DNA from: Prevotellamassilia timonensis | Lineage (GTDB): Bacteria; Bacteroidota; Bacteroidia; Bacteroidales; Bacteroidaceae | Reading direction: 5' to 3' | Assembly: GCF_021531665.1 (NCBI RefSeq) | Contig: NZ_JADYUH010000001.1 | Span: forward strand, 115,243-179,242 | DNA: 64,000 nt | Shown: one piece after another, positions 38,801-47,130 of the stretch | How positions within the stretch are numbered: position 1 is the stretch's first letter | How the letters are laid out: every line of letters begins with the position of its first letter | The notes under the pieces: generated by a model | Databases searched by the model: none | Told to the model about the DNA's origin: nothing | What the model saw: the letters and a program-made list of their open reading frames with translations, nothing else | Program-made: the position numbers and the translations under genes

Positions 38801-41254
38801 ATGAAATTCTCTTCTTTCTTTTTGATGGCGCTCATGGCGCTGTCTCCCTCGCTTCTTTGCGCCCAACGCTCGGAGCAGGACCTCACCCACGGCTGGCGTT
38901 TCCATCAGGGAGCTGCCGAGGGTGCGGAATCTCCTGATTTCAATGACCAAAACTGGCAAAGTGTCAATGTTCCCCACGACTGGGCAATCACCGGTCCCTT
39001 CTCGCGTGACCACGACTTGCAGAAAGTGGCAGTCACCCAGAACTTCGAGACGGAGGCATCGGTCAAGACGGGACGCACGGGCGGTCTGCCCTACGTTGGC
39101 GAAGGATGGTATCGCACGTCCTTCCGTTCCACGGCGGGCAAGCAGGTCAGTCTCGTCTTTGAAGGCGCGATGAGTGAAGCGAAGGTCTATGTCAATGGAA
39201 CACAAGCCATCTTTTGGCCCTACGGCTACAACGCCTTTCACTGCGACGTCACGTCTTTGCTTCGTTCCAACGGCGAGGCAAATGTCTTGGCGGTGCATTT
39301 GGAAAACAAACCGCAGTCCAGTCGTTGGTATCCCGGCGCAGGACTGTTCCGTCATGTGAAGGTGGTGGAGACGGAGCGCGTCCACATTCCCGTTTGGGGA
39401 ACGCAGGTGACGACGCCTCATGTGGCTGCCGACTATGCCTCTGTCTGTCTTCGCACGACCATTGAGGGCGCCGACACCTGTTTGCTGACGCTGAAGACGG
39501 ACATCGTGGATGAGAACGGCAAGACCGTGGCTTCCAAAACGAACCGAGGCTATCTCAACCACGGTCAGCCCTTTGAACAGCATCTGACGGTGGAGCGTCC
39601 GCGCCTTTGGTCGCCCGAAACGCCCCACCGCTATCGTGCTGTGACGGAAGTCAGTGTGGGTGGAAAGGTGACCGACCGCTACGAGACTCCCTTTGGCATT
39701 CGAAGCATTGAGTTTGTGGCTGACAAGGGCTTCTATCTGAACGGCGAGCGTCGCAAGTTCCAAGGGGTCTGTCTCCACCACGACCTCGGACCGCTCGGTG
39801 CTGCCGTCAATCGCAGTGCCATCCGCCACCAGCTGCGCATGCTCAAGGACATGGGTTGCGATGCCGTGCGCACCTCCCACAACATGCCGGCGCCGGAACT
39901 CGTGGAACTTTGCGACGAGATGGGTTTCATGATGATGCTTGAACCTTTCGACGAATGGGACATCGCGAAATGCGACAACGGCTATCACCGCTACTTTGCC
40001 GAGTGGGCGGAGCGCGACATGGTGAACATGCTCCGTCAGTTCCGCAACCATCCCTCCGTCGTCATGTGGAGCATTGGAAATGAAGTCCCGACGCAGTGTT
40101 CTTCCGAGGGTTACAAGGTGGCGACTTTCTTGCGTGACATTTGTCACCGCGAAGACCCCACGCGCCCTGTCACCTGCGGCATGGACCAAGTCTCTTGCGT
40201 GCTGGACAACGGTTTTGCCGCCATGCTTGACGTGCCGGGATTCAACTATCGGGCGCACCGCTACGAGGAAGCCTACGAACGTCTGCCGCAGAACCTCGTG
40301 CTTGGTTCGGAAACCTCCTCGACCGTAAGTTCCCGTGGCGTCTATCATTTCCCCGTCGAGAAGAAGGCGGATGTCGTCACTGCTGACCACCAGAGTTCAA
40401 GCTATGATTTGGAGTATTGCTCCTGGTCGAACATTCCCGACGTGGACCTCGCTCTTGCCGAAGACCACGAATGGACGCTGGGACAGTTTGTTTGGACGGG
40501 CTTTGACTACCTTGGCGAACCCTCGCCCTACGACACCGATGCCTGGCCCAACCACTCCTCCATGTTCGGCATCATTGACCTCGCTTCCATTCCCAAGGAC
40601 CGTTTCTATCTCTATCGCAGCGTCTGGAACAAGAAGCAACCGACGCTTTGGGCGTTGCCCCACTGGACCTGGCAGGGACGCGAAGGGAAGGTCACTCCGG
40701 TCTTTGTCTATACGTCTCATCCCTCAGCCGAACTCTTCATCAATGGAAAGAGCCAAGGACGGTTGAGCAAGAAGAACCGCCAGACCGCGAAAACCGTGGA
40801 AGAGCGCTATCGCCTGATGTGGAATGACGTGGTCTATGAACCGGGAACGCTCAAAGTCGTGGCATACGATGCCGCCGGAAACAAGGCGGACAGTCTGACG
40901 GTCAAGACGGCAGGCAAGCCTCATCACCTCGTCATTGAACCTTCGTTCACCGAGACACTGGCTGCCGATGGGAAAGACATCGGCTACTATCTCGTGAAGG
41001 CGGTGGATAAGGAGGGCAATCTCTGTCCTCATTTCTCGGGACAGGTGGAATTGGAAGCGAAGGGCGCTGCCTGCTTCAAAGCCGTGGCGAACGGCGATGC
41101 CACCTCCCTCGAACTCTTCCACCTTCCCCGCATGCACGCTTTCGGCGGACAGCTGATGATGCTTGTGCAGGCAGGTTCTCAAGCCGGCACTGCCCAACTG
41201 CGCGCCAAAGCGAAAGGACTCCGTCCCGCCACACTCAGCGTGGAGGTGAAGTAG
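38801..41254 (+). CDS. GH2 family beta-galactosidase-like glycosidase
   Basis: This 817-residue enzyme has a signal peptide (LMALMALSPSLLCAQ), then the GH2 sugar-binding domain (LTHGWRFHQG, VNVPHDWAI, VYVNGTQAIFWPYGYNAF), an immunoglobulin-like domain and the TIM barrel. The acid/base glutamate is in MWSIGNEVP (E428) and the nucleophile in LVLGSETSSTVSS (E504); both are present. C-terminal Ig-like domains (DUF4982-like and a Big-type fold) follow. Activity on beta-galactosides is the likeliest role, given the adjacent GH53 galactanase, but other GH2 activities are possible. It has no tail like that of the GH20 protein. Confidence 0.85.
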   Translation: MKFSSFFLMALMALSPSLLCAQRSEQDLTHGWRFHQGAAEGAESPDFNDQNWQSVNVPHDWAITGPFSRDHDLQKVAVTQNFETEASVKTGRTGGLPYVGEGWYRTSFRSTAGKQVSLVFEGAMSEAKVYVNGTQAIFWPYGYNAFHCDVTSLLRSNGEANVLAVHLENKPQSSRWYPGAGLFRHVKVVETERVHIPVWGTQVTTPHVAADYASVCLRTTIEGADTCLLTLKTDIVDENGKTVASKTNRGYLNHGQPFEQHLTVERPRLWSPETPHRYRAVTEVSVGGKVTDRYETPFGIRSIEFVADKGFYLNGERRKFQGVCLHHDLGPLGAAVNRSAIRHQLRMLKDMGCDAVRTSHNMPAPELVELCDEMGFMMMLEPFDEWDIAKCDNGYHRYFAEWAERDMVNMLRQFRNHPSVVMWSIGNEVPTQCSSEGYKVATFLRDICHREDPTRPVTCGMDQVSCVLDNGFAAMLDVPGFNYRAHRYEEAYERLPQNLVLGSETSSTVSSRGVYHFPVEKKADVVTADHQSSSYDLEYCSWSNIPDVDLALAEDHEWTLGQFVWTGFDYLGEPSPYDTDAWPNHSSMFGIIDLASIPKDRFYLYRSVWNKKQPTLWALPHWTWQGREGKVTPVFVYTSHPSAELFINGKSQGRLSKKNRQTAKTVEERYRLMWNDVVYEPGTLKVVAYDAAGNKADSLTVKTAGKPHHLVIEPSFTETLAADGKDIGYYLVKAVDKEGNLCPHFSGQVELEAKGAACFKAVANGDATSLELFHLPRMHAFGGQLMMLVQAGSQAGTAQLRAKAKGLRPATLSVEVK

Positions 41255-41335
41255 GGGGGATGCTTCGACTTTCGTCACACCGTGAGTTTTGTCCTTTATG
41301 GTTTTCTTGTGACTACTTAGTTCAAATATAAGAAT

Positions 41336-42484
41336 ATGAAAAAGTATTTCTTTCTCCTTTCTCTATTTGCCGTTTGCAGTCTCACAGCCTGCGGCGGTGA
41401 TGAGGCTTCTGTTCCGCCTCCTGTGACTCCTCCTGAAGACCCCAATCCTCCTTCCGAGCCCGGCGGCTCCACCACGCCCGACGACGTGACAGCCTTTGTG
41501 CGCGGTGCCGACATCAGTTGGTACACTGAGATGGCAGCCGACGGTCGCCGTTTCTTCAACTCCGCCGGACAGGAGCGCGAATGCCCCGTCTTGATGCGTG
41601 AAATCGGCATGAACGCCGTGCGTCTCCGCGTCTGGGTGAATCCCGAAAAGAAATTCTGTCAGTTCTCCGACATCGCCGACGTCACAGCCAAAGCCCTCGC
41701 CGCAAAGCAGGCAGGACTGAACGTGATGATTGACTTCCACTTCTCCGATTGGTGGGCAGACCCCTCGCGCCAGGAGACGCCTGCCGAGTGGGAGGGGCTC
41801 TCGCTGGAAGAGCTGAAGGTCAAGGTGGCAGAGCATGTGCGAGCCACGCTCTCTTCTGTCACCGCCCAAGGCGTCAGCGTGGCTTGGATTCAGATTGGCA
41901 ACGAAACGCGCAACGGCATGATGCACCCGACGGGACAGCTTTGGAACAACCAGGGCGACCTTCCCGGCGGATGGACGAAGTTTGTGCAGCTCTACATGGC
42001 AGGCTATGATGCAGCCAAGGAGATTTGCCCCGAGGCATACGTCATGCCGCATCTCAACCACGCCTACGAGGACAACGACTGGTGGTTCAAGCGCTTCAAA
42101 CAGGCGGGCGGGAAGATGGACATGATTGCTCTCTCTCACTATCCGCAGGTGGACGACGCTGGTCAGACGTGGAGCGCATTGAACTCGCAGGCGGTGACGC
42201 AAATCAAACGCCTGGCTGTCGCCTACGCCGTGCCCGTCATGGTCAGTGAGTTTGGCGTGATTCAGACAAACATCACGCTTGGCACGCAGGTGGCAAACGA
42301 TTTCATGACAAAGGTGAAGGCGCTCGGTCCTTCCGTTTGTGCCGGTGTGTTCTATTGGGAACCGCAGGTCTATGCCAACTGGAAGCCGTCTTCCTACAAC
42401 ACCTTCGGCTGGGCTGCCTATCAGATGGGTGCTTTCTCTTCCGACGGACGACCGAGCAGCATCCTTGATGCCTGGAAACAGTGA
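41336..42484 (+). CDS. GH53 endo-beta-1,4-galactanase, lipoprotein
   Basis: This 382-residue protein has a lipoprotein signal with lipobox LTAC (C19), followed by a proline-rich linker (PPPVTPPEDPNPPSEPGG) of the type used by surface-exposed Bacteroidales lipoproteins. The GH53 barrel contains RGADISWYTEMA, GMNAVRLRVWVNP, MIDFHFSDWWADP, the acid/base in QIGNETRNGM (E190) and the nucleophile in VMVSEFGV (E305). It cleaves the galactan side chains of pectic rhamnogalacturonan/arabinogalactan. The GH2 enzyme 81 bp upstream could finish the released galacto-oligosaccharides. Confidence 0.92.
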   Translation: MKKYFFLLSLFAVCSLTACGGDEASVPPPVTPPEDPNPPSEPGGSTTPDDVTAFVRGADISWYTEMAADGRRFFNSAGQERECPVLMREIGMNAVRLRVWVNPEKKFCQFSDIADVTAKALAAKQAGLNVMIDFHFSDWWADPSRQETPAEWEGLSLEELKVKVAEHVRATLSSVTAQGVSVAWIQIGNETRNGMMHPTGQLWNNQGDLPGGWTKFVQLYMAGYDAAKEICPEAYVMPHLNHAYEDNDWWFKRFKQAGGKMDMIALSHYPQVDDAGQTWSALNSQAVTQIKRLAVAYAVPVMVSEFGVIQTNITLGTQVANDFMTKVKALGPSVCAGVFYWEPQVYANWKPSSYNTFGWAAYQMGAFSSDGRPSSILDAWKQ

Positions 42485-42590
42485 GAAGGTGTTCGTCACG
42501 CGGTTCACGGGAACCGTGTTGAGTTTCAAACCCACTTCTTCGTTTCCTTCCACCATTTTGCGGGCACACTGTCCTCAGACTCCTTGCGAT

Positions 42591-42636
42591 AGGGGTGTTC
42601 TAAGAATCGTCTCATCCTGATTCTTAGAACACCCCT
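42591..42636. repeat. Family A element reduced to a hairpin (46 bp)
   Basis: AGGGGTGTTCTAAGAATC and its complement ATTCTTAGAACACCCCT are separated by 11 nt. The ends match the full-length elements exactly, with nothing of the interior left. It lies 107 bp after the GH53 stop and could serve as a transcription stop, though no T-run follows. Confidence 0.7.
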
Positions 42637-42645
42637 ACAGTATTT

Positions 42646-42709
42646 CAACGCCTCCGTGACGGGTTGGTGACTTGAGTCACGGGGTGTCACCAAGGTGTTA
42701 CGGAGGTTG
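42646..42709. repeat. Nested imperfect palindrome after GH53
   Basis: The outer arms are CCTCCGT/ACGGAGG and the inner arms TTGGTGAC (42664-42671)/GTCACCAA (42686-42693), giving a two-tier stem-loop. Confidence 0.55.
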
Positions 42710-42712
42710 AAT

Positions 42713-42830
42713 GGCATCCAATCTACATTCGTCAAAACATAACGTTGGCAGACGGCGTGGCATCACTCTTTCGCGCCGATTGGTTACTCCTTCCCGCGCG
42801 CCTCGTCACTCCTACAAGCCGACTTGTTGG
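42713..42830 (-). repeat. Dispersed palindromic-cassette end, inverted copy
   Basis: Its reverse complement follows 14382-14478 through the 21-bp GTCGG...AGGAGTGACG units, CACGCCGTCTGCCAACGTTA and TGTTTTGACGAATGTAGATT. It directly abuts the left end of the foldback-like element. Confidence 0.75.
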
Positions 42831-43266
42831 CGGTGTGTAAAAAAGATTTTGACAAACCGTCCTCATTGTGTTGGGGCTTACAGCAAAACTTGTGCCAAAA
42901 TGCTCTCAAAAGGGAACGCAGGAAAAAATGTGAAATAGGCTTCGCGCGCGAGACGCGCGTTTTCACCTTTCAAACCTATACGTTTTTCAAGGGTATATAC
43001 ATTTCCTGCAAATCCTACACGGTTCGTGTTTAAAGTTTGATATTCAGATGGGTTAGGTGTGTAGGGTTTGGTCTGAAAATTCTACACAAAACCCTTCATC
43101 GTGTAGGGTTGTACGGCGGTGTGTGTAGGGTAGTGATGAAGCAAAAAATATAAATGTAGGATTAGGCGGAAATATGCAAAAACGCGGTTTTCATCCTACA
43201 TTTTTGCTCTTCAAGAGAACTCGTGTCGCTGAGAAAAGTTTTGACTATTCGGCGCACTTAATTTTA

Positions 43267-43398
43267 CTTAGGAGCGCTCCCAGTTTTTCTTAGGTGCGCT
43301 CCTAGTTTTTCTTAGGTGCGCTCCTAATTTCACTTAGGTGCGCTCCCAGTTTTTCTTAGGTGCGCTCCTAGTTTTTCTTAGGTGCGCTCCCAGTTGAA
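43267..43398. repeat. Six 22-bp iterons with core TAGGWGCGCTCCTA
   Basis: Units start at 43267, 43289, 43311, 43333, 43355 and 43377. The core is palindromic or nearly so (TAGGAGCGCTCC in the first unit, TAGGTGCGCTCCTA in others) and is followed by a T-rich spacer. An inverted partner, CTTAGGAGCGCACCTAA, occurs at 43483 on the other side of the second array. Confidence 0.9.
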
Positions 43399-43399
43399 A

Positions 43400-43483
43400 T
43401 TTGCCTTCCTCAAATTTTTCTTTGCCTTCCTCAAATTTTTCTTTGCCTTCCTCAAATTTTTCTTTGCCTTCCTCAAATTTTAC
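43400..43483. repeat. Four 21-bp tandem repeats (TTTGCCTTCCTCAAATTTTT)
   Basis: Units have an exact 21-bp period from 43400; copies are identical apart from the ends. They form the exact centre of the foldback-like element. In one frame they read as FLKFFFA repeats, taken here as incidental. Confidence 0.9.
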
Positions 43484-44011
43484 TTAGGAGCGCACCTAAA
43501 AAACTGCGCGCCGAATAGGCAAAATTTTTCTCAGCAACACAAGGTTCCTCGAAGAGCAAAAATGTAGGATGAAAATCGCGTTTTTGCATATTTCCGCCCA
43601 ATCCTACATTTATATTTTTGCTTCACCACGACTCTACACACACCGCCGCGAAACCCTACACGATGAAGGGTTTTGTGTAGAATTTTCAGACCAAACCCTA
43701 CACACCTAACCTATCTGACTATCAAACTTTAAACCCGAACTGTGTAGGGTTTGAAGGAAATGCATGTACCCTTGAAAAACGTATAGGTTTGAAAGGTGAA
43801 TACGCGCGCCTCGCGCGCGAAGCCTATTTCATATTTTTTCCTGCGTTCCCTTTTGAGGGCATCATGGCACAAGTTTTGCTGTAAGCCCCAATACAATGAG
43901 GGCGGTGTGTCAAAATTTATGTTCTGACACACCGCCCCGGTTTGGTTCGTCCGATAAAATTGTCGTTCTTAGTGTCGTCTGATTTTCCTTCTCCCCGGTC
44001 AGTTTCCCTCC

Positions 44012-44665
44012 TCACCAATCTTCTCTTTCTTTCACTGCACCGTCCTCCACGTGCCAGATGCGTCTGCCGACAGGGTGGGGGAAAGACTTTTCGTCGTGGC
44101 TCACGGTGACGACGGCGCTGTGTTGCGTTTGTTGGACGAGGATGTCGTAGAACTCATTTCGAGTTTTCTCGTCCAAATGGGTCTCCGGTTCATCAAGGAG
44201 CAAGAGCTCGGGAGCGGAGACCAAGGCACGTGCCAGCAAGGTGCGTTGCCACTGTCCGCCGCTCAAACTTGAGATGGGTCGCGCCGCAAGGTCTTCGATG
44301 CGAAACAGACGCATCATTTCTTCCAAGCGCGTCTCCCACTGTCCGAGGCGTGAGAAAGGATGCCACGAAGTGCGGTTTGACAAGCCGGAACGCACGATTT
44401 CGCGCACCGTTGTTGGGAAACTTCGGTCGATGTGGCGATATTGTGGCAAATAGCCAATCTTCACGCCGCTCTCGCGGACGATGCTGCCGCAGGTGGGCGG
44501 AAGAAGTCCTGCCAGCAGACGGAGCAGCGTGGTTTTTCCGCCGCCGTTTGGTCCGGTTAGGACGATGAAATCATGGTTTTTGACCTGATTGAATATGTGA
44601 CAAAGCACATGGCGTTCGCCATAACTCAAACAAACGTCTTTAATGTCAAGGAGAAGTTTATCCAT
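44012..44665 (-). CDS. znuC: Metal (zinc/manganese-type) ABC transporter ATP-binding protein
   Basis: This 217-residue ATPase has Walker A LTGPNGGGKTTLLRLL (about 36-51), Q-loop region GYLPQYRHIDRSFP typical of the ZnuC/MntB branch, signature LSGGQWQRTLLARAL, Walker B LLLLDEPETHLD and the switch histidine VTVSHDE. It would power uptake of zinc or manganese. It begins 49 bp after the substrate-binding lipoprotein gene. The membrane permease normally found next to it is absent: downstream lies only the foldback region. Zinc is the default guess from the binding protein; manganese is possible. Confidence 0.85.
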   Translation of the reverse strand: MDKLLLDIKDVCLSYGERHVLCHIFNQVKNHDFIVLTGPNGGGKTTLLRLLAGLLPPTCGSIVRESGVKIGYLPQYRHIDRSFPTTVREIVRSGLSNRTSWHPFSRLGQWETRLEEMMRLFRIEDLAARPISSLSGGQWQRTLLARALVSAPELLLLDEPETHLDEKTRNEFYDILVQQTQHSAVVTVSHDEKSFPHPVGRRIWHVEDGAVKEREDW

Positions 44666-44714
44666 CGGAGAGGAAAGCGTGTGGAAACAATACCTATTAA
44701 AATGGTACAGGAAG

Positions 44715-45575
44715 TTAGTTGGCGAGGCAGTCTGCGATGCGCAGGAGTTCGTTCTTCACGTCTGCCGTCAGCGGATTGATGCGCACGAGCGGCACTTGGA
44801 GCATTTCCGCCAAATGCTGCGCTTGCAGCCCTTGATGTTCTTCCGACAAAAAGACTACCTGTACGCTGTCTGTTTTTGCGGCGTTCGCCAGTTGTTCCAA
44901 GCGTGCCGCCGATGCTTCCTTGCCATCGATTTCCACGGGAAGTTGGCGTAGTCCGTAGTCTCGGGCAAAATAGCCTAAGGCAGGGTGATAGATGAGGAAC
45001 GACCTATGGCGCAGTCCTTTGAGGCGTTGCGTGAGCGTTTCGTCCAACTGTGCCATCTCGTTCTGGAACTTTGACAAGCGTTGGCGGAATCCGTCGGCAG
45101 AGTCCGGCACCACTTCGCACAGGGCGTTGCAAACGCGCTCTGCCATCAGCGAAAGGTTGCGAACGCTCATCCAGACGTGTGGGTCAAGTCCGGAGACACT
45201 GCCGTGAGCGTGTCCCGGGCTCTCCAGCGGTTTGACGTCTTTTGCCACCTCAAACAAGGCGATGCCGGCGGCGTTTCCGGTCATGCGTGGCAGCACGGTG
45301 CGTTCAAAAGGCATTGTGCCAAACATGAACACTGCCTTTGAAGAGTTCAACTCCATGAGTTGACGCGGCGTCGGGTCAAAAGTCTCGGGACTTGCTCCTT
45401 TCGGCATGAGTGAGACAATGCGGAAGGCGTCGCCGGCGACAGCCTCGGTCACAAGGCGCAGCGGTTCCATGCTCACCGTGATGGTCGGGCGGTTGTCAGA
45501 CGGAGCGTCGGCACAACTGCACCAAGTCGTGGTGAGGAGCAGGAGAAACAGGAGAGGAAGAAGATGTTTTGTCAT
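44715..45575 (-). CDS. znuA: Metal ABC transporter substrate-binding lipoprotein (ZnuA-like)
   Basis: This 286-residue protein has a lipoprotein signal ending TTTWCSC and the cluster A-I binding-protein fold. Conserved pieces are TVSMEPLRLVTEAVAG, ASPETFDPTPRQL (in place of the common DPHTYEP histidine), HAHGSVSGLDPHVWMSV with the DPHxW histidine, and IYHPALGYFARDYGL with another ligand histidine. The histidine-rich loop is very short (HAHG), so metal choice is uncertain. An ATG 9 bp upstream is an equally possible start. It follows yqaA by about 50 bp and precedes znuC, so these are probably co-transcribed. Confidence 0.82.
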   Translation of the reverse strand: MTKHLLPLLFLLLLTTTWCSCADAPSDNRPTITVSMEPLRLVTEAVAGDAFRIVSLMPKGASPETFDPTPRQLMELNSSKAVFMFGTMPFERTVLPRMTGNAAGIALFEVAKDVKPLESPGHAHGSVSGLDPHVWMSVRNLSLMAERVCNALCEVVPDSADGFRQRLSKFQNEMAQLDETLTQRLKGLRHRSFLIYHPALGYFARDYGLRQLPVEIDGKEASAARLEQLANAAKTDSVQVVFLSEEHQGLQAQHLAEMLQVPLVRINPLTADVKNELLRIADCLAN

Positions 45576-45624
45576 AGTTTGCATTGCGTTTCTTTTGCTG
45601 ATGGTTTAAAGGGGAGAACACCCC

Positions 45625-46074
45625 TTAAATTTGAACGTATGCCCGCACAAGAATCCAGTAGCGAACATATTTCCCGACGGCGACGGCGGTCATGCCGTAG
45701 ATCATGCGCACTTTGAGGAAGCCCATGGCGACGGTGATGACGCTTCCCAGAAGAGGCACCCACGCCAGCAGTCCCGCCCAGGCACCGTAGCGGCGCACCC
45801 ATTTCTTTCCTTTCTCCAACTTTTCCGGCGGTGTTTTCGTCAGTCGCGTAATCCACTCCTCGCGTCCCAGCGAACCGACGCAGTAGTTGAAGAGAGAGCC
45901 CAGTGTGTTTCCTGCCGTGCCCCAAAGGAGCAGGTCGTCCGGGTTGCAGCCTGCTGCCAGCATGCCCAGCATGACGACTTCGCTGCTGAACGGAAAGAAA
46001 CTGCCTGCCAGAAAGGCAGCCACAAACATTCCGATGTCGCCGTGACGAATGAGGATTTGAACGAACTCTTCCAA
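45625..46074 (-). CDS. YqaA family (DedA-like) inner-membrane protein
   Basis: This 149-residue protein has the DedA/SNARE-associated pattern: AFLAGSFFPFSSEVVMLGML (about 18-37), WGTAGNTLGSLFNYCVG, and YGAWAGLLAWVPLLGSVITVAMGFLK. DedA-type proteins are linked to lipid transport and membrane homeostasis; the short YqaA branch is uncharacterised. A small hairpin with arms AAGGGG/CCCCTT overlaps its stop codon. The remnant family A hairpin at 46118 separates it from the preceding membrane protein gene on the same strand. Confidence 0.85.
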   Translation of the reverse strand: MEEFVQILIRHGDIGMFVAAFLAGSFFPFSSEVVMLGMLAAGCNPDDLLLWGTAGNTLGSLFNYCVGSLGREEWITRLTKTPPEKLEKGKKWVRRYGAWAGLLAWVPLLGSVITVAMGFLKVRMIYGMTAVAVGKYVRYWILVRAYVQI

Positions 46075-46117
46075 GGTGGGATGAATTTAGCGTTTTGAAA
46101 AAGGAAATGTGGTTTTC

Positions 46118-46165
46118 AGGGGTATTCTATAAATTACGGGATAACCTAATTTTTAGAACATCTCT
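46118..46165 (-). repeat. Family A element reduced to its ends (48 bp)
   Basis: On the minus strand AGAGATGTTCTAAAAATTAG is joined almost directly to CCCGTAATTTATAGAATACC, so only terminal sequence remains. It starts at the base after the stop codon of the upstream membrane protein gene. Confidence 0.7.
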
Positions 46166-47089
46166 TCAAAGGAAATGTTGGTAAATGCCCAGTCCGACGA
46201 GCAACAGCAGACTGACGTTGAACCAAGCGTCGAAGAAGCGTCCATTTCCCGTGGCATAGTAGTGCGCCATCAGAATGGCAGAATTCACGATGAAAAGGCG
46301 GAAAATTGTGATAAACTCGGAAGGAATGAGCCAAAGCGCGATGCAGAGGAGAATCTGTGCGGTCACGACCGTGTAGAAAAGCATTCGCGTCTTGATTTTG
46401 TCATTATAGGCGGTGTGAAAAAGGTGGACGAGGGCGCATAAGGAAAAGAATGTCAGCACAGCGCCACTCACCATTTCCCCCGTGGTGAGCAGTTCAAAGT
46501 CCGGCAGGCGGAATGAGAAGTGAGAGAGCAACGCCGCAGGCAGAGAGTCCAGACGGTTTTCCCACACGGCGTATGCCACGTAGAACCAATAGGGCATCAA
46601 TAGACCCAAGAGTCCTGCCACGAGGCTGCGGAAGGTGAAACTGCGGAGAAAAAAGAGCATTCCAATCCAATAGACCGGAATCAAGAAAAGAATAAACGGG
46701 AAAAACAGACTCCCGATGCCAAGAAAGAGGAAGGCGTGGAAGACATAGCCCTCACTGCGATACTGCTGGTAGGTTGAAAAGAGCATGAAATAGCCCAAGA
46801 CCAGGCAGAGCGGTTGTAGCATTTGCACGTCGAGTGTCTGCAACGAAGGGTGGATGAGCATGAGGAAAAGGAAGGACGTGCTCACCAGCCGGGAACGAAC
46901 TCGCAAGAGGGAGAAGCGGGTGTTCATCTCCATGAGAAGATAGGCGGTCACCGCCGTCAGCGCCAAGCCCCCCCAACGTTCGAGCGAGGAAACGTCGGGC
47001 AGCATCCAGCACACAGCCGTCAGCAGAAACATGACCGGCAGGGTGAAAGAACCGGAAACCACGGTGTTGCGAAAAGAATGACGATACAA
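46166..47089 (-). CDS. Polytopic membrane protein of unknown function
   Basis: The protein is about 307 residues and almost entirely hydrophobic, with roughly nine membrane segments (VMFLLTAVCWML, LTAVTAYLLMEM, LCLVLGYFMLFS, FLGIGSLFFPFILFLIPVYW, LLGLLMPYWFYVAYAV, AVLTFFSLCALVHLF, VVTAQILLCIALWLI, LLLLVGLGIYQHF). It has no recognisable catalytic motif; similar proteins sit between purD and yqaA in other Bacteroidales, but no function is known to me. The start is uncertain: the frame stays open upstream into a family B repeat, which supplies the only upstream ATG (47194). The TTG at LYRHSFRNT was chosen as the most likely native start. Confidence 0.55.
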   Translation of the reverse strand: MYRHSFRNTVVSGSFTLPVMFLLTAVCWMLPDVSSLERWGGLALTAVTAYLLMEMNTRFSLLRVRSRLVSTSFLFLMLIHPSLQTLDVQMLQPLCLVLGYFMLFSTYQQYRSEGYVFHAFLFLGIGSLFFPFILFLIPVYWIGMLFFLRSFTFRSLVAGLLGLLMPYWFYVAYAVWENRLDSLPAALLSHFSFRLPDFELLTTGEMVSGAVLTFFSLCALVHLFHTAYNDKIKTRMLFYTVVTAQILLCIALWLIPSEFITIFRLFIVNSAILMAHYYATGNGRFFDAWFNVSLLLLVGLGIYQHFL

Positions 47090-47130
47090 GGCGATGAGAT
47101 GGAGATGAAACGAAGAAAAACAAAAGCGAG

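Larger units (their letters stand above)
42831..43937. repeat. Foldback-like element: ~1.1 kb imperfect palindrome with central tandem repeats
   Basis: The left arm (about 42846-43265) and right arm (about 43500-43920) are reverse complements over ~410 bp with roughly nine in ten bases identical by eye, including GGGGCTTACAGCAAAACTTG, CAAACCTATACGTTTTTCAA and GGTTAGGTGTGTAGGGTTTG. Each arm holds a local stem AAATGTAGGAT/ATCCTACATTT and several copies of GTGTAGGGT. The centre carries two tandem-repeat arrays. The outer ends read GGTGTGT...TTGACAAACC on the left and GGTGTGTCA...TGACACACC on the right, like family B ends. Matching ~60-residue open frames exist in both arms, but most of their differences change the amino acid, so coding is doubtful. 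No transposase is present. Confidence 0.85.

Noticed and set aside
43267..43398. CRISPR array
   Set aside because: Units are contiguous 22-bp repeats with no unique spacers, and no cas gene is present.
43382..43567. Small frame with FLKFFFA repeats in the foldback core
   Set aside because: The heptads simply mirror the 21-bp DNA repeat; there is no start signal or homologous feature.
42831..43937. Retron or diversity-generating retroelement
   Set aside because: No reverse transcriptase gene or template/variable repeat pair lies nearby.
45605..45629. Hairpin AAGGGG/CCCCTT near the yqaA stop, resembling a family A end (GAACACCCCT)
   Set aside because: The stem is short, and only about ten bases match the element end; it is too little to call another copy.
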